The notes beneath the pieces are model-generated. The model did no database searches. It saw only the letters and a list, made by a program, of their open reading frames with translations, and was not told the origin of the DNA. The position numbers and the translations under genes were made by a program. From positions 328,976 to 392,975 of the forward strand of contig RPGP01000029.1 in assembly GCA_004193555.1 (NCBI GenBank): 64,000 nucleotides of DNA, written 5' to 3'. This document shows, one piece after another, positions 35,394-44,187 of this stretch. The stretch comes from Desulfobacteraceae bacterium Eth-SRB1 (lineage in GTDB: Bacteria; Desulfobacterota; Desulfobacteria; Desulfobacterales; ETH-SRB1). How positions within the stretch are numbered: the stretch's first letter is position 1; each line of letters begins with the position of its first letter.

Positions 35394-35436
35394 AAAAAAA
35401 GCCATGAAATGGATATACCCATAATCACGGCTTTTG
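35394..35436. terminator. Hairpin between tRNA-Arg and fcl (likely bidirectional terminator)
   Basis: AAAAAAAGCCATGA and TCACGGCTTTT pair with one mismatch around an 18-nt loop, flanked by A and T runs on the two strands. It lies 40 bp after the tRNA and 37 bp before the fcl stop, where convergent transcription should end. Confidence 0.65.
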
Positions 35437-35472
35437 CAGCGAGACCTTTGCAAAACGCCCCTAAAATCCTGG

Positions 35473-36573
35473 TCAGATTTTTTTAAAACTATCGTAGGTG
35501 CTGCTGATTCCCTCTTTAAGCGAAATCTTCGGTTCCCATCCTAAGCCGGTTATTTTTGAAACATCTAACAGTTTTTTTAGCATACCGTCCGGCCTGGTAT
35601 CATCAAATATAATTTCGCCATCAAATCCGACAATATTCTTAATCACCAGTGATAATTCATTAATAGATATTTCTCTGCCGGACCCTATATTTATTAAAGC
35701 AGGGATGTCCATGGCAAGCAGAGATCTGTAAACTTTTTCATTTAGATTTATTATAAAGACACAGGCGTCCGCGAGATCGTCCACATGAAGAAACTCACGG
35801 CAGGGCGCGCCTGTCCCCCACATGGTTATACCAGGAGATAGATCTGAAGCTGAGGTAAAAGATTTAAATGAATCAGGGATTAGACGCCCATAATATTGAG
35901 CAATCGCGGCCAGATTGGCCATAATATCTTCCGGAATAGCGCCGAATTTTTGCCCGTCCTTTATTATTCCATCCCAATCTCCTTTAGCCGCAAGTTTGGC
36001 AAGATGAGATTTTCGGATCATGGCAGGAAGAACGTGACTGGTTTCCAGATTAAAATTATCATTAGGCCCATAAAGATTGGTCGGCATAACTGAAATGAAG
36101 TTTGTGCCATACTGACGATTATATGATTGACACATCTTGATACCTGCGATCTTGGCAACTGCATATGGTTCATTTGTAGGTTCAAGTGGACCGGTAAGAA
36201 GATATTCCTCTTTCATCGGCTGGGGACATTCTCCGGGATAAATGCAGGAAGATCCTAAAAAAAGCAAACGCTTTACTCCTGTTCTCCATGCCGCATGAAT
36301 AATATTGGTTTGAATAACAATGTTGCTGTAAATAAAATCAGCCGGAAAAGTATCGTTGGCTAATATTCCACCAACCTTTGCCGCAGCCAAAAACACATAC
36401 TCAGGTTTTTGTTCCTGGAAAAAAGCCTCCACGTCTGCCTGCCGGGTTAAATCCAGCTCTGCATGGCCGCAAGTAATCAGGTTTGAAAAACTTTCCGCCT
36501 TTAATTTACGAATTATGGCGGAACCGACAAGGCCTGTATGGCCTGCCACATATATTGAAGAATTTTTTTTCAT
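35473..36573 (-). CDS. fcl: GDP-L-fucose synthase
   Basis: A 366-aa short-chain dehydrogenase/reductase that epimerises and reduces GDP-4-keto-6-deoxymannose to GDP-L-fucose. It has an N-terminal Rossmann motif (VAGHTGLVGSAIIRKL), the LFLGSSCIYP strand and the catalytic Y-x3-K in EPYAVAKIAG. It is about 45 residues longer than the usual 310-325 aa; the extra piece (around residues 205-250, KFGAIPEDIMANLAAIAQYY) is an insertion in the substrate domain. gmd lies upstream on the same strand, completing the GDP-mannose to GDP-fucose route. Confidence 0.93.
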   Translation of the reverse strand: MKKNSSIYVAGHTGLVGSAIIRKLKAESFSNLITCGHAELDLTRQADVEAFFQEQKPEYVFLAAAKVGGILANDTFPADFIYSNIVIQTNIIHAAWRTGVKRLLFLGSSCIYPGECPQPMKEEYLLTGPLEPTNEPYAVAKIAGIKMCQSYNRQYGTNFISVMPTNLYGPNDNFNLETSHVLPAMIRKSHLAKLAAKGDWDGIIKDGQKFGAIPEDIMANLAAIAQYYGRLIPDSFKSFTSASDLSPGITMWGTGAPCREFLHVDDLADACVFIINLNEKVYRSLLAMDIPALINIGSGREISINELSLVIKNIVGFDGEIIFDDTRPDGMLKKLLDVSKITGLGWEPKISLKEGISSTYDSFKKI

Positions 36574-36617
36574 TTAAAATAACAGCTCTGCCAGACGCAA
36601 AGACACTAAGATTATAA

Positions 36618-36824
36618 GTTACCGTTCACGGTTTACGGTTGATCAAAACATAAAAGCAATCAATCGTTGCATAGTTCATTGAACTGCGACAGTGAGTGCA
36701 TTCCCTGCAGCTTGTCGAAACGGAAGCGAATATCCAGCTTATACGGGGCTGCAGGATTCTTCAAAAAAGTGTAAACTGTAAACCGACAACCGTGAACCGT
36801 AAACTGATAACCGTGAACGGTTAC
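36618..36824. repeat. C-type composite palindrome between gmd and fcl
   Basis: GTTACCGTTCACGG with GTTTACGGTTGATCAAAACA forms the left arm. AACTGTAAACCGACAACCG, AACCGTAAACTG and CCGTGAACGGTTAC form the right arm. The middle (TGCAGCTTGTCGAAACGG) shows no coding signal. It fills most of the 305-bp gap 36574-36878. Confidence 0.85.
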
Positions 36825-36878
36825 GATTATAATATAATTCTCTCTTTGTGCCTGGTGGCTAAATTATTACAATTTAAG

Positions 36879-38033
36879 TTACATGTCCGCTTCACAACTT
36901 GATGGAAGCGGAAACCCGTTTCGCCGGCAAATTGCTTCTCGTGTTGCTTCATCAAGATCGTGGAGGACCATTTCCCGTATCATGCTGTCAAAGGAAATTT
37001 TCGGCTTCCATCCAAGCTTTTCCTTTGCCTTGGCAGGGTCTCCAACAAGTGTCTCCACCTCAGCTGGCCGGAAATAGCCGGGATCAACGGAAATCACCAC
37101 CTGTCCCTGTTTCAATCTCTGTATCTCGCTGTGAGTATCGTACTTTTCCATAAGCGCCGAAGGCTGCACACCGGCAATAATACCTTTTTCATCTTTACCC
37201 TTGCCCTGCCAATTAAGTCTTATACCGGTTTCAGCAAAAGCCAGTTCGCAAAATTCTCTTACAGAATGCTGCTCACCGGTGGCAATAACAAAATCATCAG
37301 GTTCGTCCTGCTGGAGAATGAGCCATTGTACACGCACAAAATCTTTAGCATGCCCCCAGTCACGCCTGGCGCCAAGATTGCCAAGGTAAAGCTGATCTTG
37401 CAAGCCAAGCGCTATGCGTGCGGCAGCCCTGGTTATCTTGCGTGTAACAAAGGTTTCGCCGCGCAATGGAGACTCATGGTTAAAAAGAATACCGTTACAT
37501 GCATAAATGCCGTAAGCTTCCCTATAGTTCACCGTGCACCAGTAAGCATAGAGCTTGGCGCAGGCATAAGGGGAGCGGGGATAGAACGCAGTATTCTCGT
37601 TTTGAGGAGTTTCCCTTACCTTACCGTAGAGTTCAGATGTGGACGCCTGATAAAATCTGGTTCTTTTTTCAAGTCCAAGCATACGTATAGCTTCAAGAAC
37701 CCGTAATGTCCCCAGCGCGTCAGTATTTGCTGTATATTCCGGGGCTTCAAAAGAAACCATCACATGACTCTGGGCGGCCAGATTGTAAATTTCATCTGGC
37801 TGGATTTCCTGGATAATGCGGATAATGTTTGCGGCGTCGGTGAGATCCCCGTAATGAAGTATAAATTTAAGCTCCTTTTCATGAGGATCCTGGTAAAGAT
37901 GATCTATTCTTTGGGTATTAAATAGAGAAGAGCGTCTTTTGATTCCGTGCACTTCATACCCTTTGTTTAAAAGAAATTCCGCAAGATAAGCGCCGTCCTG
38001 ACCGGTAATTCCTGTTATTAATGCTTTTTTCAT
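36879..38033 (-). CDS. gmd: GDP-mannose 4,6-dehydratase
   Basis: A 384-aa SDR enzyme that converts GDP-D-mannose to GDP-4-keto-6-deoxy-D-mannose. The Rossmann motif [15 protein letters not shown], the NLAAQSHV segment, catalytic Thr and Glu in QASTSELYG and Y-x3-K in [10 protein letters not shown] are intact, as is [14 protein letters not shown]. It is longer at the C-terminus than E. coli Gmd by about 10 residues. It forms a two-gene unit with fcl and probably feeds surface polysaccharide synthesis. Confidence 0.97.
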   Translation of the reverse strand: MKKALITGITGQDGAYLAEFLLNKGYEVHGIKRRSSLFNTQRIDHLYQDPHEKELKFILHYGDLTDAANIIRIIQEIQPDEIYNLAAQSHVMVSFEAPEYTANTDALGTLRVLEAIRMLGLEKRTRFYQASTSELYGKVRETPQNENTAFYPRSPYACAKLYAYWCTVNYREAYGIYACNGILFNHESPLRGETFVTRKITRAAARIALGLQDQLYLGNLGARRDWGHAKDFVRVQWLILQQDEPDDFVIATGEQHSVREFCELAFAETGIRLNWQGKGKDEKGIIAGVQPSALMEKYDTHSEIQRLKQGQVVISVDPGYFRPAEVETLVGDPAKAKEKLGWKPKISFDSMIREMVLHDLDEATREAICRRNGFPLPSSCEADM

Positions 38034-38614
38034 TTTTGTATGCCAAAGTAAGTGTTAAGATCAGGTGTTCACCACAGACGCACACGGGCGTAAACAAGAA
38101 AAGCGAAACCTGAAATTTTGATGAACTCGTAAAATATAACAAACTCTAAAAAATGTGATAATATAAAACAAATGATGGTTTACTGTCAAGGCAAACCAAA
38201 AGTAAAATTCCTTGACGAAACATATAAAATATTTAAAATTAACAAATTACCTGATTCCTGCCTGCGCTGCTGACATACCGGGCATTTTATTTTATTGTTC
38301 TTTTTAATTATTCAGCCACAGATTCGCTCAGACCTGCCTGCCACTGCGAGGCACGAGCGGGCAGGTGAACACACGGTCGATATCAATAATGCCTGAGAAA
38401 TGTGCCCCAATATTTATGATTTGTCTGCTTTTGGGGAAGATGATAAACTTTTTGTGATATAAATCATAAATACTGGATGACTACGCAACTCTGTGCAAAA
38501 TGATAAAGATATCTCCTTAGAAAATGTTTACTTTAATAAAGTGTTACTAAAAATTATATTATAATCTTTGTGACTTTGCGGCTGAACTATTAGAATAAAA
38601 GGAGTTATGAGAAA
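38034..38614. other. 581-bp regulatory gap between divergent gmd and small-protein gene
   Basis: No gene longer than 40 codons is supported. It holds a partial B word near 38050, a GC-rich hairpin (CCTGCCTGCC with GGGCAGG, 38333-38365) and a TTGACG/TATAAAAT-type AT-rich stretch near 38211. An exact 11-bp inverted pair ATTTATGATTT (38412-38422)/AAATCATAAAT (38461-38471) lies inside, next to CCCCAA/TTGGGG (38406/38431). These look like promoter and operator sequences for one or both flanking genes. Confidence 0.45.
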
Positions 38615-38824
38615 ATGGCTGAGATAAAAGATACTATTACGGTTCATTTGAATGTGGAGATGACAACACGATCTCTGGAAACGATTGTTGAAAATGTCAA
38701 AAAAAAAGTTGGCCGTGATAAAAATGGTGTTTATCGTGTTGATACGGCTGACAGTGTCAGCAAAATGGTATCCCGTTTTCTTCTTGAAAAAGACTTTGAA
38801 GGTTATGTGAAGAAAACGGACTAA
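38615..38824 (+). CDS. Small conserved-looking protein of unknown function
   Basis: A 69-aa soluble, mixed-charge protein (starts MAEIKDTITVHLNVEMTTRS). It has a beta-strand-like start and two amphipathic helices. AAGGAG lies eleven bases upstream of the ATG. Codon use resembles the neighbours and the frame ends cleanly before D-type repeat words. I do not recognise the family; the size and the TVENV/VSRFLLEKDF helices would suit a small regulatory or partner protein. Confidence 0.7.
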   Translation: MAEIKDTITVHLNVEMTTRSLETIVENVKKKVGRDKNGVYRVDTADSVSKMVSRFLLEKDFEGYVKKTD

Positions 38825-38826
38825 AA

Positions 38827-39049
38827 TATGAACATCGAACATCGAACGTCCAACATCGAATGATGAATAATGATGTCGCTTCGCTCTTCAATTTGGAAAA
38901 ACAACAACTTTTGAACCTTGCGTTCTGCATTCCCAGGCAAAGCTTGGGAACGAGCAAACCGTGAACTGCAAACCGACAACCGTAAACTGTTAACGGCATT
39001 TATTTTATCAATTTCTTAACACCTGACACTTAACACCTAACACTATTTA
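38827..39049. repeat. Mixed D, C and B repeat words downstream of tyrA
   Basis: D words (ATGAACATCGAACATCGAAC, 38828-38847), TGATGTCGCTTCGCTC, C words (AACCGTGAACTGCAAACCG) and B words (CTTAACACCTGACACTTAA, 39013-39031) are strung together between the small gene and tyrA. This fills the gap; no gene is seen. Confidence 0.75.
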
Positions 39050-39876
39050 TCATAAAGATCATTTATAATTTTATTGCTCTCATTAAGACCATGCCGGCAA
39101 AAATCCCCTAAAAAGCCGCGTATATTTTCCAGACAGGCAATCTTATCTCTATCCATTCCGGATAAAAGAGATTCCTTTCCTTCCTCCATCGCAGCCATAA
39201 AGGTTTTCAGCGCCTCCTTAACATGCCTGTTTTTGCCTATCAGATCCGCATAAAGCTCAGTATCCTGCGAAAAGAGACGTCCTATTAGATCAATATTTAT
39301 CCTGAAAACCGGGGTTGAATAGAATATGGCTTTGTCAGGCGTCATATTCATCTTCTGCAGCGTCCTTCCCATGCATATGGTCAAAAAGTGTGTAAGTCCC
39401 TGTACAACTGCCATATTCCTGTCATGTGTGACCGGATCCATACGGGTTACAACGGCTTCTTCTGCGCGCAACATTTCTTCGAGCCACTTAAGCATGCCTG
39501 TTCCTCTACCGGGGCATATTAGTATATTTTGCCCTTTTATTGCATTGGTAAAAGGTCCAAACAGTGGATGTGTGCCGACAACTTGAGCAGATGTATAACT
39601 TATCATGCTTTCCATAATATTTTCTTTAAGTGAGCATAAATCCATCAGGAGCTGATCCTCACTCAGAAGCGGGCCTATCTCCCGGGAAAGAGATATGGCT
39701 GCATCAAGGGGAACGCTTAAGACAACAACATCGCACTTTCCCGCAATATCTCTAAAAGAAATTTTTGTTTTACGTCCGGAGATTAAAACATTGTGCCCTG
39801 CCCCGGCAAAGAATCGCTCAAACCAGCGGCCCATACTGCCAGTTCCGCCTATTATGCCTATAGTAGTACCGCTCAT
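39043..39876 (-). CDS. tyrA: Prephenate dehydrogenase
   Basis: A 277-aa NAD-dependent enzyme that makes 4-hydroxyphenylpyruvate for tyrosine. The dinucleotide motif GIIGGTGSMGRWF is at residues 7-19. VVGTHPLFGP contains the conserved catalytic-site histidine, and QGLTHFLTICMGR gives the second conserved block. It has no ACT or chorismate mutase domain; the mutase is fused to PheA in this operon. The start overlaps the aroC end by 4 bp. It is the last gene of the aromatic operon. Confidence 0.92.
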   Translation of the reverse strand: MSGTTIGIIGGTGSMGRWFERFFAGAGHNVLISGRKTKISFRDIAGKCDVVVLSVPLDAAISLSREIGPLLSEDQLLMDLCSLKENIMESMISYTSAQVVGTHPLFGPFTNAIKGQNILICPGRGTGMLKWLEEMLRAEEAVVTRMDPVTHDRNMAVVQGLTHFLTICMGRTLQKMNMTPDKAIFYSTPVFRINIDLIGRLFSQDTELYADLIGKNRHVKEALKTFMAAMEEGKESLLSGMDRDKIACLENIRGFLGDFCRHGLNESNKIINDLYDK

Positions 39877-40925
39877 TGAATTGCCCTTTGCCTTAAAAGA
39901 TGGTCTGCAAGCACAAAGCTTACCATTGCCTCACACACAACATTGATACGCGGTATTGCGGAAACATCATGACGCCCTTTTATTGAAATGGTTGCCGGGT
40001 TTCCAAAACGATCAACTGTCTTTTGCTCAATAGCTATGGAAGGAATCGGCTTTACCGCCGCGCTTATCAGAATATCATCCCCGTTAGATATGCCCGCAAG
40101 TATGCCGCCGGCATTGTTTGTGGAAAATCCCTGTGGAGTTATCCGATCATTATTTTCAGATCCGGTCATTGCCGCAGATTTAAAACCTGCACCGATCTCT
40201 ACTCCCTTCACTGCCCCAATGCTCATCAAAGCCTTTGCCATGTCTGCATCAAGTTTGTCAAATACAGGCTCACCCAATCCCCGGGAAACCCCTTTTGCCA
40301 GGATTTCAATAATTCCGCCTATTGAATCTCCCTTTTTTTTTATATCTATTACACGCTTCTTCATCTTTTCCGCAGCATCCATATCAGGGCAACAAAACAT
40401 GTTTCTATCCATTACTCCCAGATCACGCTTATTTACCCTGACCCCGCCAAGCTCAACAGTATATGCAAAAACCTCTATCTTTTCCATGTCAAGAAGCGCT
40501 TTTGCAACAGCGCCTGCTGCTACTCTTGCCGCAGTTTCCCTCGCAGATGCACGACCACCGCCACGCCAGTCCCGTATTCCATACTTGGCCTGGTATGTTA
40601 TATCGCCGTGGCCGGGCCGAAACACGTCAGCATAAGGCTCATAAGCTTTTGAATCGGCATCCTTGTTGTATATCATAATCATAACAGGTGTGCCTGTTGT
40701 CATTCCATTAAAAACGCCGGACATGATAACCGGTTCGTCCGGTTCCCTGCGACCGGTACTTGCCGGGGAAGTTCCCGGACGTCTGCGATCCAGCATTGAT
40801 CTGATAACATCTTCATTAAGAGGTATCTTTGGGGGACATCCGTCAATGACAACGCCAACTCCTTTTCCATGGGATTCACCCCATGTTGTAATTTTAAATA
40901 ATGTTCCAAAGCTGCTGCCTGGCAT
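39873..40925 (-). CDS. aroC: Chorismate synthase
   Basis: A 350-aa FMNH2-dependent lyase converting EPSP to chorismate. The signatures GESHGKGVGVVIDGCPP (start), RGGGRASARETAARVAAGA and GISNGDDI are clear, with both conserved active-site histidines (GESHG, RHDVSAIPR). It is of normal length. It follows aroK across an A-type palindrome and is coupled to tyrA by an ATGA overlap. Confidence 0.97.
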   Translation of the reverse strand: MPGSSFGTLFKITTWGESHGKGVGVVIDGCPPKIPLNEDVIRSMLDRRRPGTSPASTGRREPDEPVIMSGVFNGMTTGTPVMIMIYNKDADSKAYEPYADVFRPGHGDITYQAKYGIRDWRGGGRASARETAARVAAGAVAKALLDMEKIEVFAYTVELGGVRVNKRDLGVMDRNMFCCPDMDAAEKMKKRVIDIKKKGDSIGGIIEILAKGVSRGLGEPVFDKLDADMAKALMSIGAVKGVEIGAGFKSAAMTGSENNDRITPQGFSTNNAGGILAGISNGDDILISAAVKPIPSIAIEQKTVDRFGNPATISIKGRHDVSAIPRINVVCEAMVSFVLADHLLRQRAIQ

Positions 40926-40938
40926 ATTTACTCCTTAT

Positions 40939-41119
40939 AAAGTGCCTAAAGAAAGAAGTGCCTGAAGTAAGCTAAAGTGCCTAACATGCCTAAAGTTAAG
41001 GAATGCGCCTTTGGCGCAGCCAGTTTTATATAAAAAGGTGGAGCAAAGCGACTCATTAACTTTAGCTCACTTTAGGCACTTTAGTTCACTTGTAACTTAT
41101 CTTTTACTTTAGGCACTTT
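40939..41119. repeat. A-type composite palindrome between aroK and aroC
   Basis: Left-arm words are AAAGTGCCTAAAG and GAAGTAAGCTAAAGTGCC. The core reads GGAATGCGCCTTTGGCGCAG, TTTTATATAAAAAGG, then GGAGCAAAGCGACTCATTAA. The right arm is CTTTAGCTCACTTTAGGC. The core is nearly the same as in the element at 42991-43131. The right arm runs into the aroK 3' end. Confidence 0.9.
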
Positions 41120-41626
41120 CAGTTCTCCCATGATCTTACCACATATATCGTCTATGCTGCGATCGTCCGTATCTACAGAAAAATTCATTGCGTTTTCATA
41201 GAGTGGCTTCCGATCCAGAAGAATTTCTTCAATCTCTTCAACTAATCCTTTTGAAGATAATGATGGGCGAAAATCTCCGGTTGTTTTATCCAGCAAAATT
41301 CTTTTTTTAACTGTTTCCGGAGCTGCCCTCAACCAGACAACCACCCCGCTTTTTTTCATATTTTTAACATTCTCATTATCAAGAACAACGCCACCTCCTG
41401 TGGCAACCACAAGTTTATCAAGACCGCAGATTTTTTTTAGAATCTCTTTTTCCTTTTCACGAAAAGAATCCCATCCCTGCTTTGATACAATATCATTAAT
41501 AGTCATGGAATATGTTTCAACCAGCTCTTTATCAGCATCAATAAATGACCATCCAAGCTTCATTGCAAGGGTTTTACCCACAGAAGTCTTGCCCGTACAT
41601 CTATATCCTGTCAAAAATATGTTCAT
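41081..41626 (-). CDS. aroK: Shikimate kinase
   Basis: A 181-aa P-loop kinase phosphorylating shikimate at O3. Walker A is GYRCTGKTSVGKT at residues 6-18. The shikimate-binding aspartate is in FIDADKELVE and VVATGGGVVL carries the Walker B GGG. The LID arginine follows TTGDFRPSL. The ATG at 41626 gives the standard MNIFLTG start; an upstream in-frame ATG reads through a repeat word. The last 12 codons (KVPKVKDKLQVN) come from an A-type repeat arm, so the natural C-terminus has been extended. Confidence 0.93.
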   Translation of the reverse strand: MNIFLTGYRCTGKTSVGKTLAMKLGWSFIDADKELVETYSMTINDIVSKQGWDSFREKEKEILKKICGLDKLVVATGGGVVLDNENVKNMKKSGVVVWLRAAPETVKKRILLDKTTGDFRPSLSSKGLVEEIEEILLDRKPLYENAMNFSVDTDDRSIDDICGKIMGELKVPKVKDKLQVN

Positions 41627-41716
41627 AGTTTCACTGTTCAACGGTTTTGTGTTCTGACCTCCGACCTCCGGCATTTATTGTTTTCGTACTTTCGTGATTG
41701 TTATTTAATTCTTTTT

Positions 41717-42979
41717 TCAATTATACAATTTTTCAAAAACACTCCAGAAATCGGGGAAAGACTTTTCAACGCATTTTTCATTTTTGATGACAATGCCTGA
41801 AACCACAAGACCTGCAAGCGCAAAGCTCATGGCTATCCTATGATCGCCGTAAGTGTTTATTTCGGCGCCACAAGGATTTCCGCCCTTAATAATCATACCG
41901 GAATCGGTGCAACTTGCTTCTATGCCCATTCTTGAAAGCTCATTTACAACAGAACTTAAACGATCACTCTCCTTTGCCTTCAAATGAGCTACATTTTTTA
42001 TAAGAGTTCTGCCTTTGGCAAAGGCTGCAACAACGGCCAGAGTTGGAACTATATCCGGCATATCGGCCATATCGACCTCAACAGCAGAGAGAGGCCCGCC
42101 TGAAACAACAATTCCATCATTTTCATGAAATACCATGCACCCCATAGATTCAAGCACCTCTGTAAAACGGACATCACCCTGCCTCGATGCCCCTGTAATC
42201 CCCTTAACCTTGATCCTTGAACCTGTTATGGCGCCGGCAGCCCAGAAATATCCCGCCTGCGAACAGTCCGGCTCCACCATATACGAGCCAGCCCGATACG
42301 CCTGCCTGCCATGAATCGTAAATCTTCTGTATCCATCACGCATGACCTTAACGCCAAACCTCGTCATTATATCAATGGTCATATCTATATATGGTCTGGA
42401 AACAGGCCCCTCTGTAACCGTTATTTCAAGGCCATCTTCTGTATATGGCGCTATTAAAAGAAGCGAAGAAAGATACTGGCTGCTTACTTTGCATTTCAGC
42501 GACAAAGCCCCGCCCTTTACTTTTTCTCCTCTTATCTCAATTGGAGGGCATCCGTTCTTGTTAACACTTCCGGCAAAAACTCCGATCTGATTCAAACCGT
42601 CTAAAAGATCCTGAATCGGTCTTTCGGACATGCGCTCTGTACCTGTAAGAGTATACATACCGTCTCCTAACGCCGCTACTCCGGTTAAAAGACGCATGGA
42701 TGTTCCGGAATTTCCAAGATAGACAGGATCGCTGCACGGTTTTAATATGCCGTTTGTCCCGTACACTACTATCCTGTCATCGCAATCATCTATCCTGACA
42801 CCGAATTGCCTGAGAGCGCTCATAGTAAATAGAGTGTCTTCACTTTTCAGACAATTCTCTATGGTGCAGACTCCGTCAGACAGGGCCGCCGCAATCAGAA
42901 TTCTGTGCGTATAGCTCTTTGATCCTGGAACCGTGATCTCAACGCTCTTTTTTATCTTTTGCGCTTTTATCTCGATCAT
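41717..42979 (-). CDS. aroA: 3-phosphoshikimate 1-carboxyvinyltransferase (EPSP synthase)
   Basis: A 420-aa enzyme joining PEP to shikimate-3-phosphate. The phosphate-binding motif PGSKSYTHRILIAAAL starts at residue 18. LGNSGTSMRLL, MSERPIQDLLDGL and LKAKESDRLSSVVNELSRMG follow, with EINTYGDHRIAMSFAL near the end. It is of normal length. It lies between aroE and aroK in the operon. Confidence 0.97.
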   Translation of the reverse strand: MIEIKAQKIKKSVEITVPGSKSYTHRILIAAALSDGVCTIENCLKSEDTLFTMSALRQFGVRIDDCDDRIVVYGTNGILKPCSDPVYLGNSGTSMRLLTGVAALGDGMYTLTGTERMSERPIQDLLDGLNQIGVFAGSVNKNGCPPIEIRGEKVKGGALSLKCKVSSQYLSSLLLIAPYTEDGLEITVTEGPVSRPYIDMTIDIMTRFGVKVMRDGYRRFTIHGRQAYRAGSYMVEPDCSQAGYFWAAGAITGSRIKVKGITGASRQGDVRFTEVLESMGCMVFHENDGIVVSGGPLSAVEVDMADMPDIVPTLAVVAAFAKGRTLIKNVAHLKAKESDRLSSVVNELSRMGIEASCTDSGMIIKGGNPCGAEINTYGDHRIAMSFALAGLVVSGIVIKNEKCVEKSFPDFWSVFEKLYN

Positions 42980-42990
42980 TATTCCTCAAG

Positions 42991-43131
42991 TTACAAGTGC
43001 CTAAAGTGAGCTAAAGTGCCTAAAGTTAAGGAATGCGCCTTTGGCGCAACCAATTTTATATAAAAAGATGGAGCAAAGCGACTCATTAACTTTAGGCATT
43101 TTAGGCACTTTAGCTCACTTTAGGCACTTTT
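42991..43131. repeat. A-type composite palindrome between aroE and aroA
   Basis: AAGTGCCTAAAGTGAGCTAA on the left mirrors CTTTAGCTCACTTTAGGCAC on the right, and the centre is GGAATGCGCCTTTGGCGCAA, TTTTATATAAAAAG, GGAGCAAAGCGACTCATTAA. The arms pair almost perfectly for about 40 bp. It fills the gap between the two coding regions. Confidence 0.92.
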
Positions 43132-43133
43132 TC

Positions 43134-43961
43134 TTAGACAGCGCCCTTTCCGAGTGCATCCAGCACAGTTCTTCTCATTATATCGACAGGCGCTTTCTCT
43201 CCGGTCCACATTTCAAACTGAGCAGCTCCCTGATAGACAAACATCGAAGCTCCATCTACGGTGATGCAGCCGATATCTTCGGCTTCCTTTAAAAGACGGG
43301 TTTTTATTGGATTGTAAACAATATCCATGACAACCATATCTTTGCTTAAACCTTCTTTTTGTACCGGCATTGCTTTTGTATTTGGTGTCATCCCAACAGG
43401 AGTTGCATTTATCAATATCCGGCAATCAATATTCTTAAACGCTGAAGCATGGTAATATGCAACCCCAAGGTCCCTTGCCAGATTTTCTCCTTCATCCTTT
43501 AAAACACCTAAAATGGTTAATTTTCCACCCTCTGCTACTATTCCAAAGCCTATTGCGCGTGCAGCTCCGCCGGAGCCAAGAATAACCACATCCTTATCTT
43601 TGATATCTGTCTTCTCCAATAATGCATGCGTAGCGCCAAGACAATCCGTATTATAACCAAAAAGTTTTCCGTCTCTGTTAACAATAGTATTGACAGCGCC
43701 GATCTTTAAAGCCTCTTCATCTATACTGTCAAGAAACTTCATCACTTCTACCTTATGAGGTATGGTGACGCTGGCGCCCTTTATGCCCAGAGCCCTTATT
43801 CCGCTTATCGCGGGAGCCAGATCTCTATCCTTTACATTAAATGCAAGATATGCTCCGTTGTAGCCTGTGTAAGCAAAAGCGCTATTATGCATAACAGGGC
43901 TCAAACTGTGGGATATCGGATCTCCAAGCACTGCATATAAAGATGTGTTTGAATCAATCAT
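43134..43961 (-). CDS. aroE: Shikimate dehydrogenase
   Basis: A 275-aa NADP-dependent reductase of 3-dehydroshikimate. The substrate site LGDPISHSLSPVMHNSAF, the catalytic Lys in SVTIPHKVEVM, the Asp in NTDCLGA and the dinucleotide motif ILGSGGAARAIGFG are all present. It is not fused to a dehydroquinate dehydratase, and no aroD or aroQ is in the window, so that step must be encoded elsewhere. Confidence 0.96.
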   Translation of the reverse strand: MIDSNTSLYAVLGDPISHSLSPVMHNSAFAYTGYNGAYLAFNVKDRDLAPAISGIRALGIKGASVTIPHKVEVMKFLDSIDEEALKIGAVNTIVNRDGKLFGYNTDCLGATHALLEKTDIKDKDVVILGSGGAARAIGFGIVAEGGKLTILGVLKDEGENLARDLGVAYYHASAFKNIDCRILINATPVGMTPNTKAMPVQKEGLSKDMVVMDIVYNPIKTRLLKEAEDIGCITVDGASMFVYQGAAQFEMWTGEKAPVDIMRRTVLDALGKGAV

Positions 43962-44187
43962 TTGTAAAAAGCCTTTTAAGTATATAAGTGTTAGGTGTTA
44001 AGAAAAAACTTTTAATGCTTTAATCCTTAATCCCCTAATCCTCTCTCTGACTTCTGATTACTGGATCGGGCAGGCACATAGGCTGGCCCCTACATCCGAC
44101 CTCTGACCTCTTTGGATTTATGATTGTTGTCCCGCATAGTCGGGATTCGCTTTGTCTTTTCAATCATCAATCAACAATCATCAATCC
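43962..44187. repeat. Repeat words between pheA and aroE
   Basis: A B word (AAGTGTTAGGTGTTAAG, 43986-44002), CTCTCTGACTTCTGATTACTG and CATCCGACCTCTGACCTCT words, and inverted TTTATGATTGTTG/CAACAATCATCAATC near the pheA end. No gene is seen. This is another intra-operon repeat insertion. Confidence 0.6.

Noticed and set aside
35394-35436. Third member of the aro-type attenuator leader family
   Set aside because: The hairpin has similar stem words, but it lies at a convergent gene end, has no mini-ORF and no second stem; a plain terminator explains it.
36960-37706. 248-codon plus-strand open frame inside gmd
   Set aside because: gmd carries all catalytic motifs on the minus strand; the plus frame has no recognisable domain and no ribosome site.
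38161-38275. 33-codon plus-strand frame (MMVYCQGKPKVKFLDE) in the gmd upstream region
   Set aside because: It has no ribosome site, and the AT-rich stretch looks more like a promoter; too short to support.
39988-40635. 215-codon plus-strand open frame inside aroC
   Set aside because: It is a shadow of a fully conserved chorismate synthase on the minus strand.
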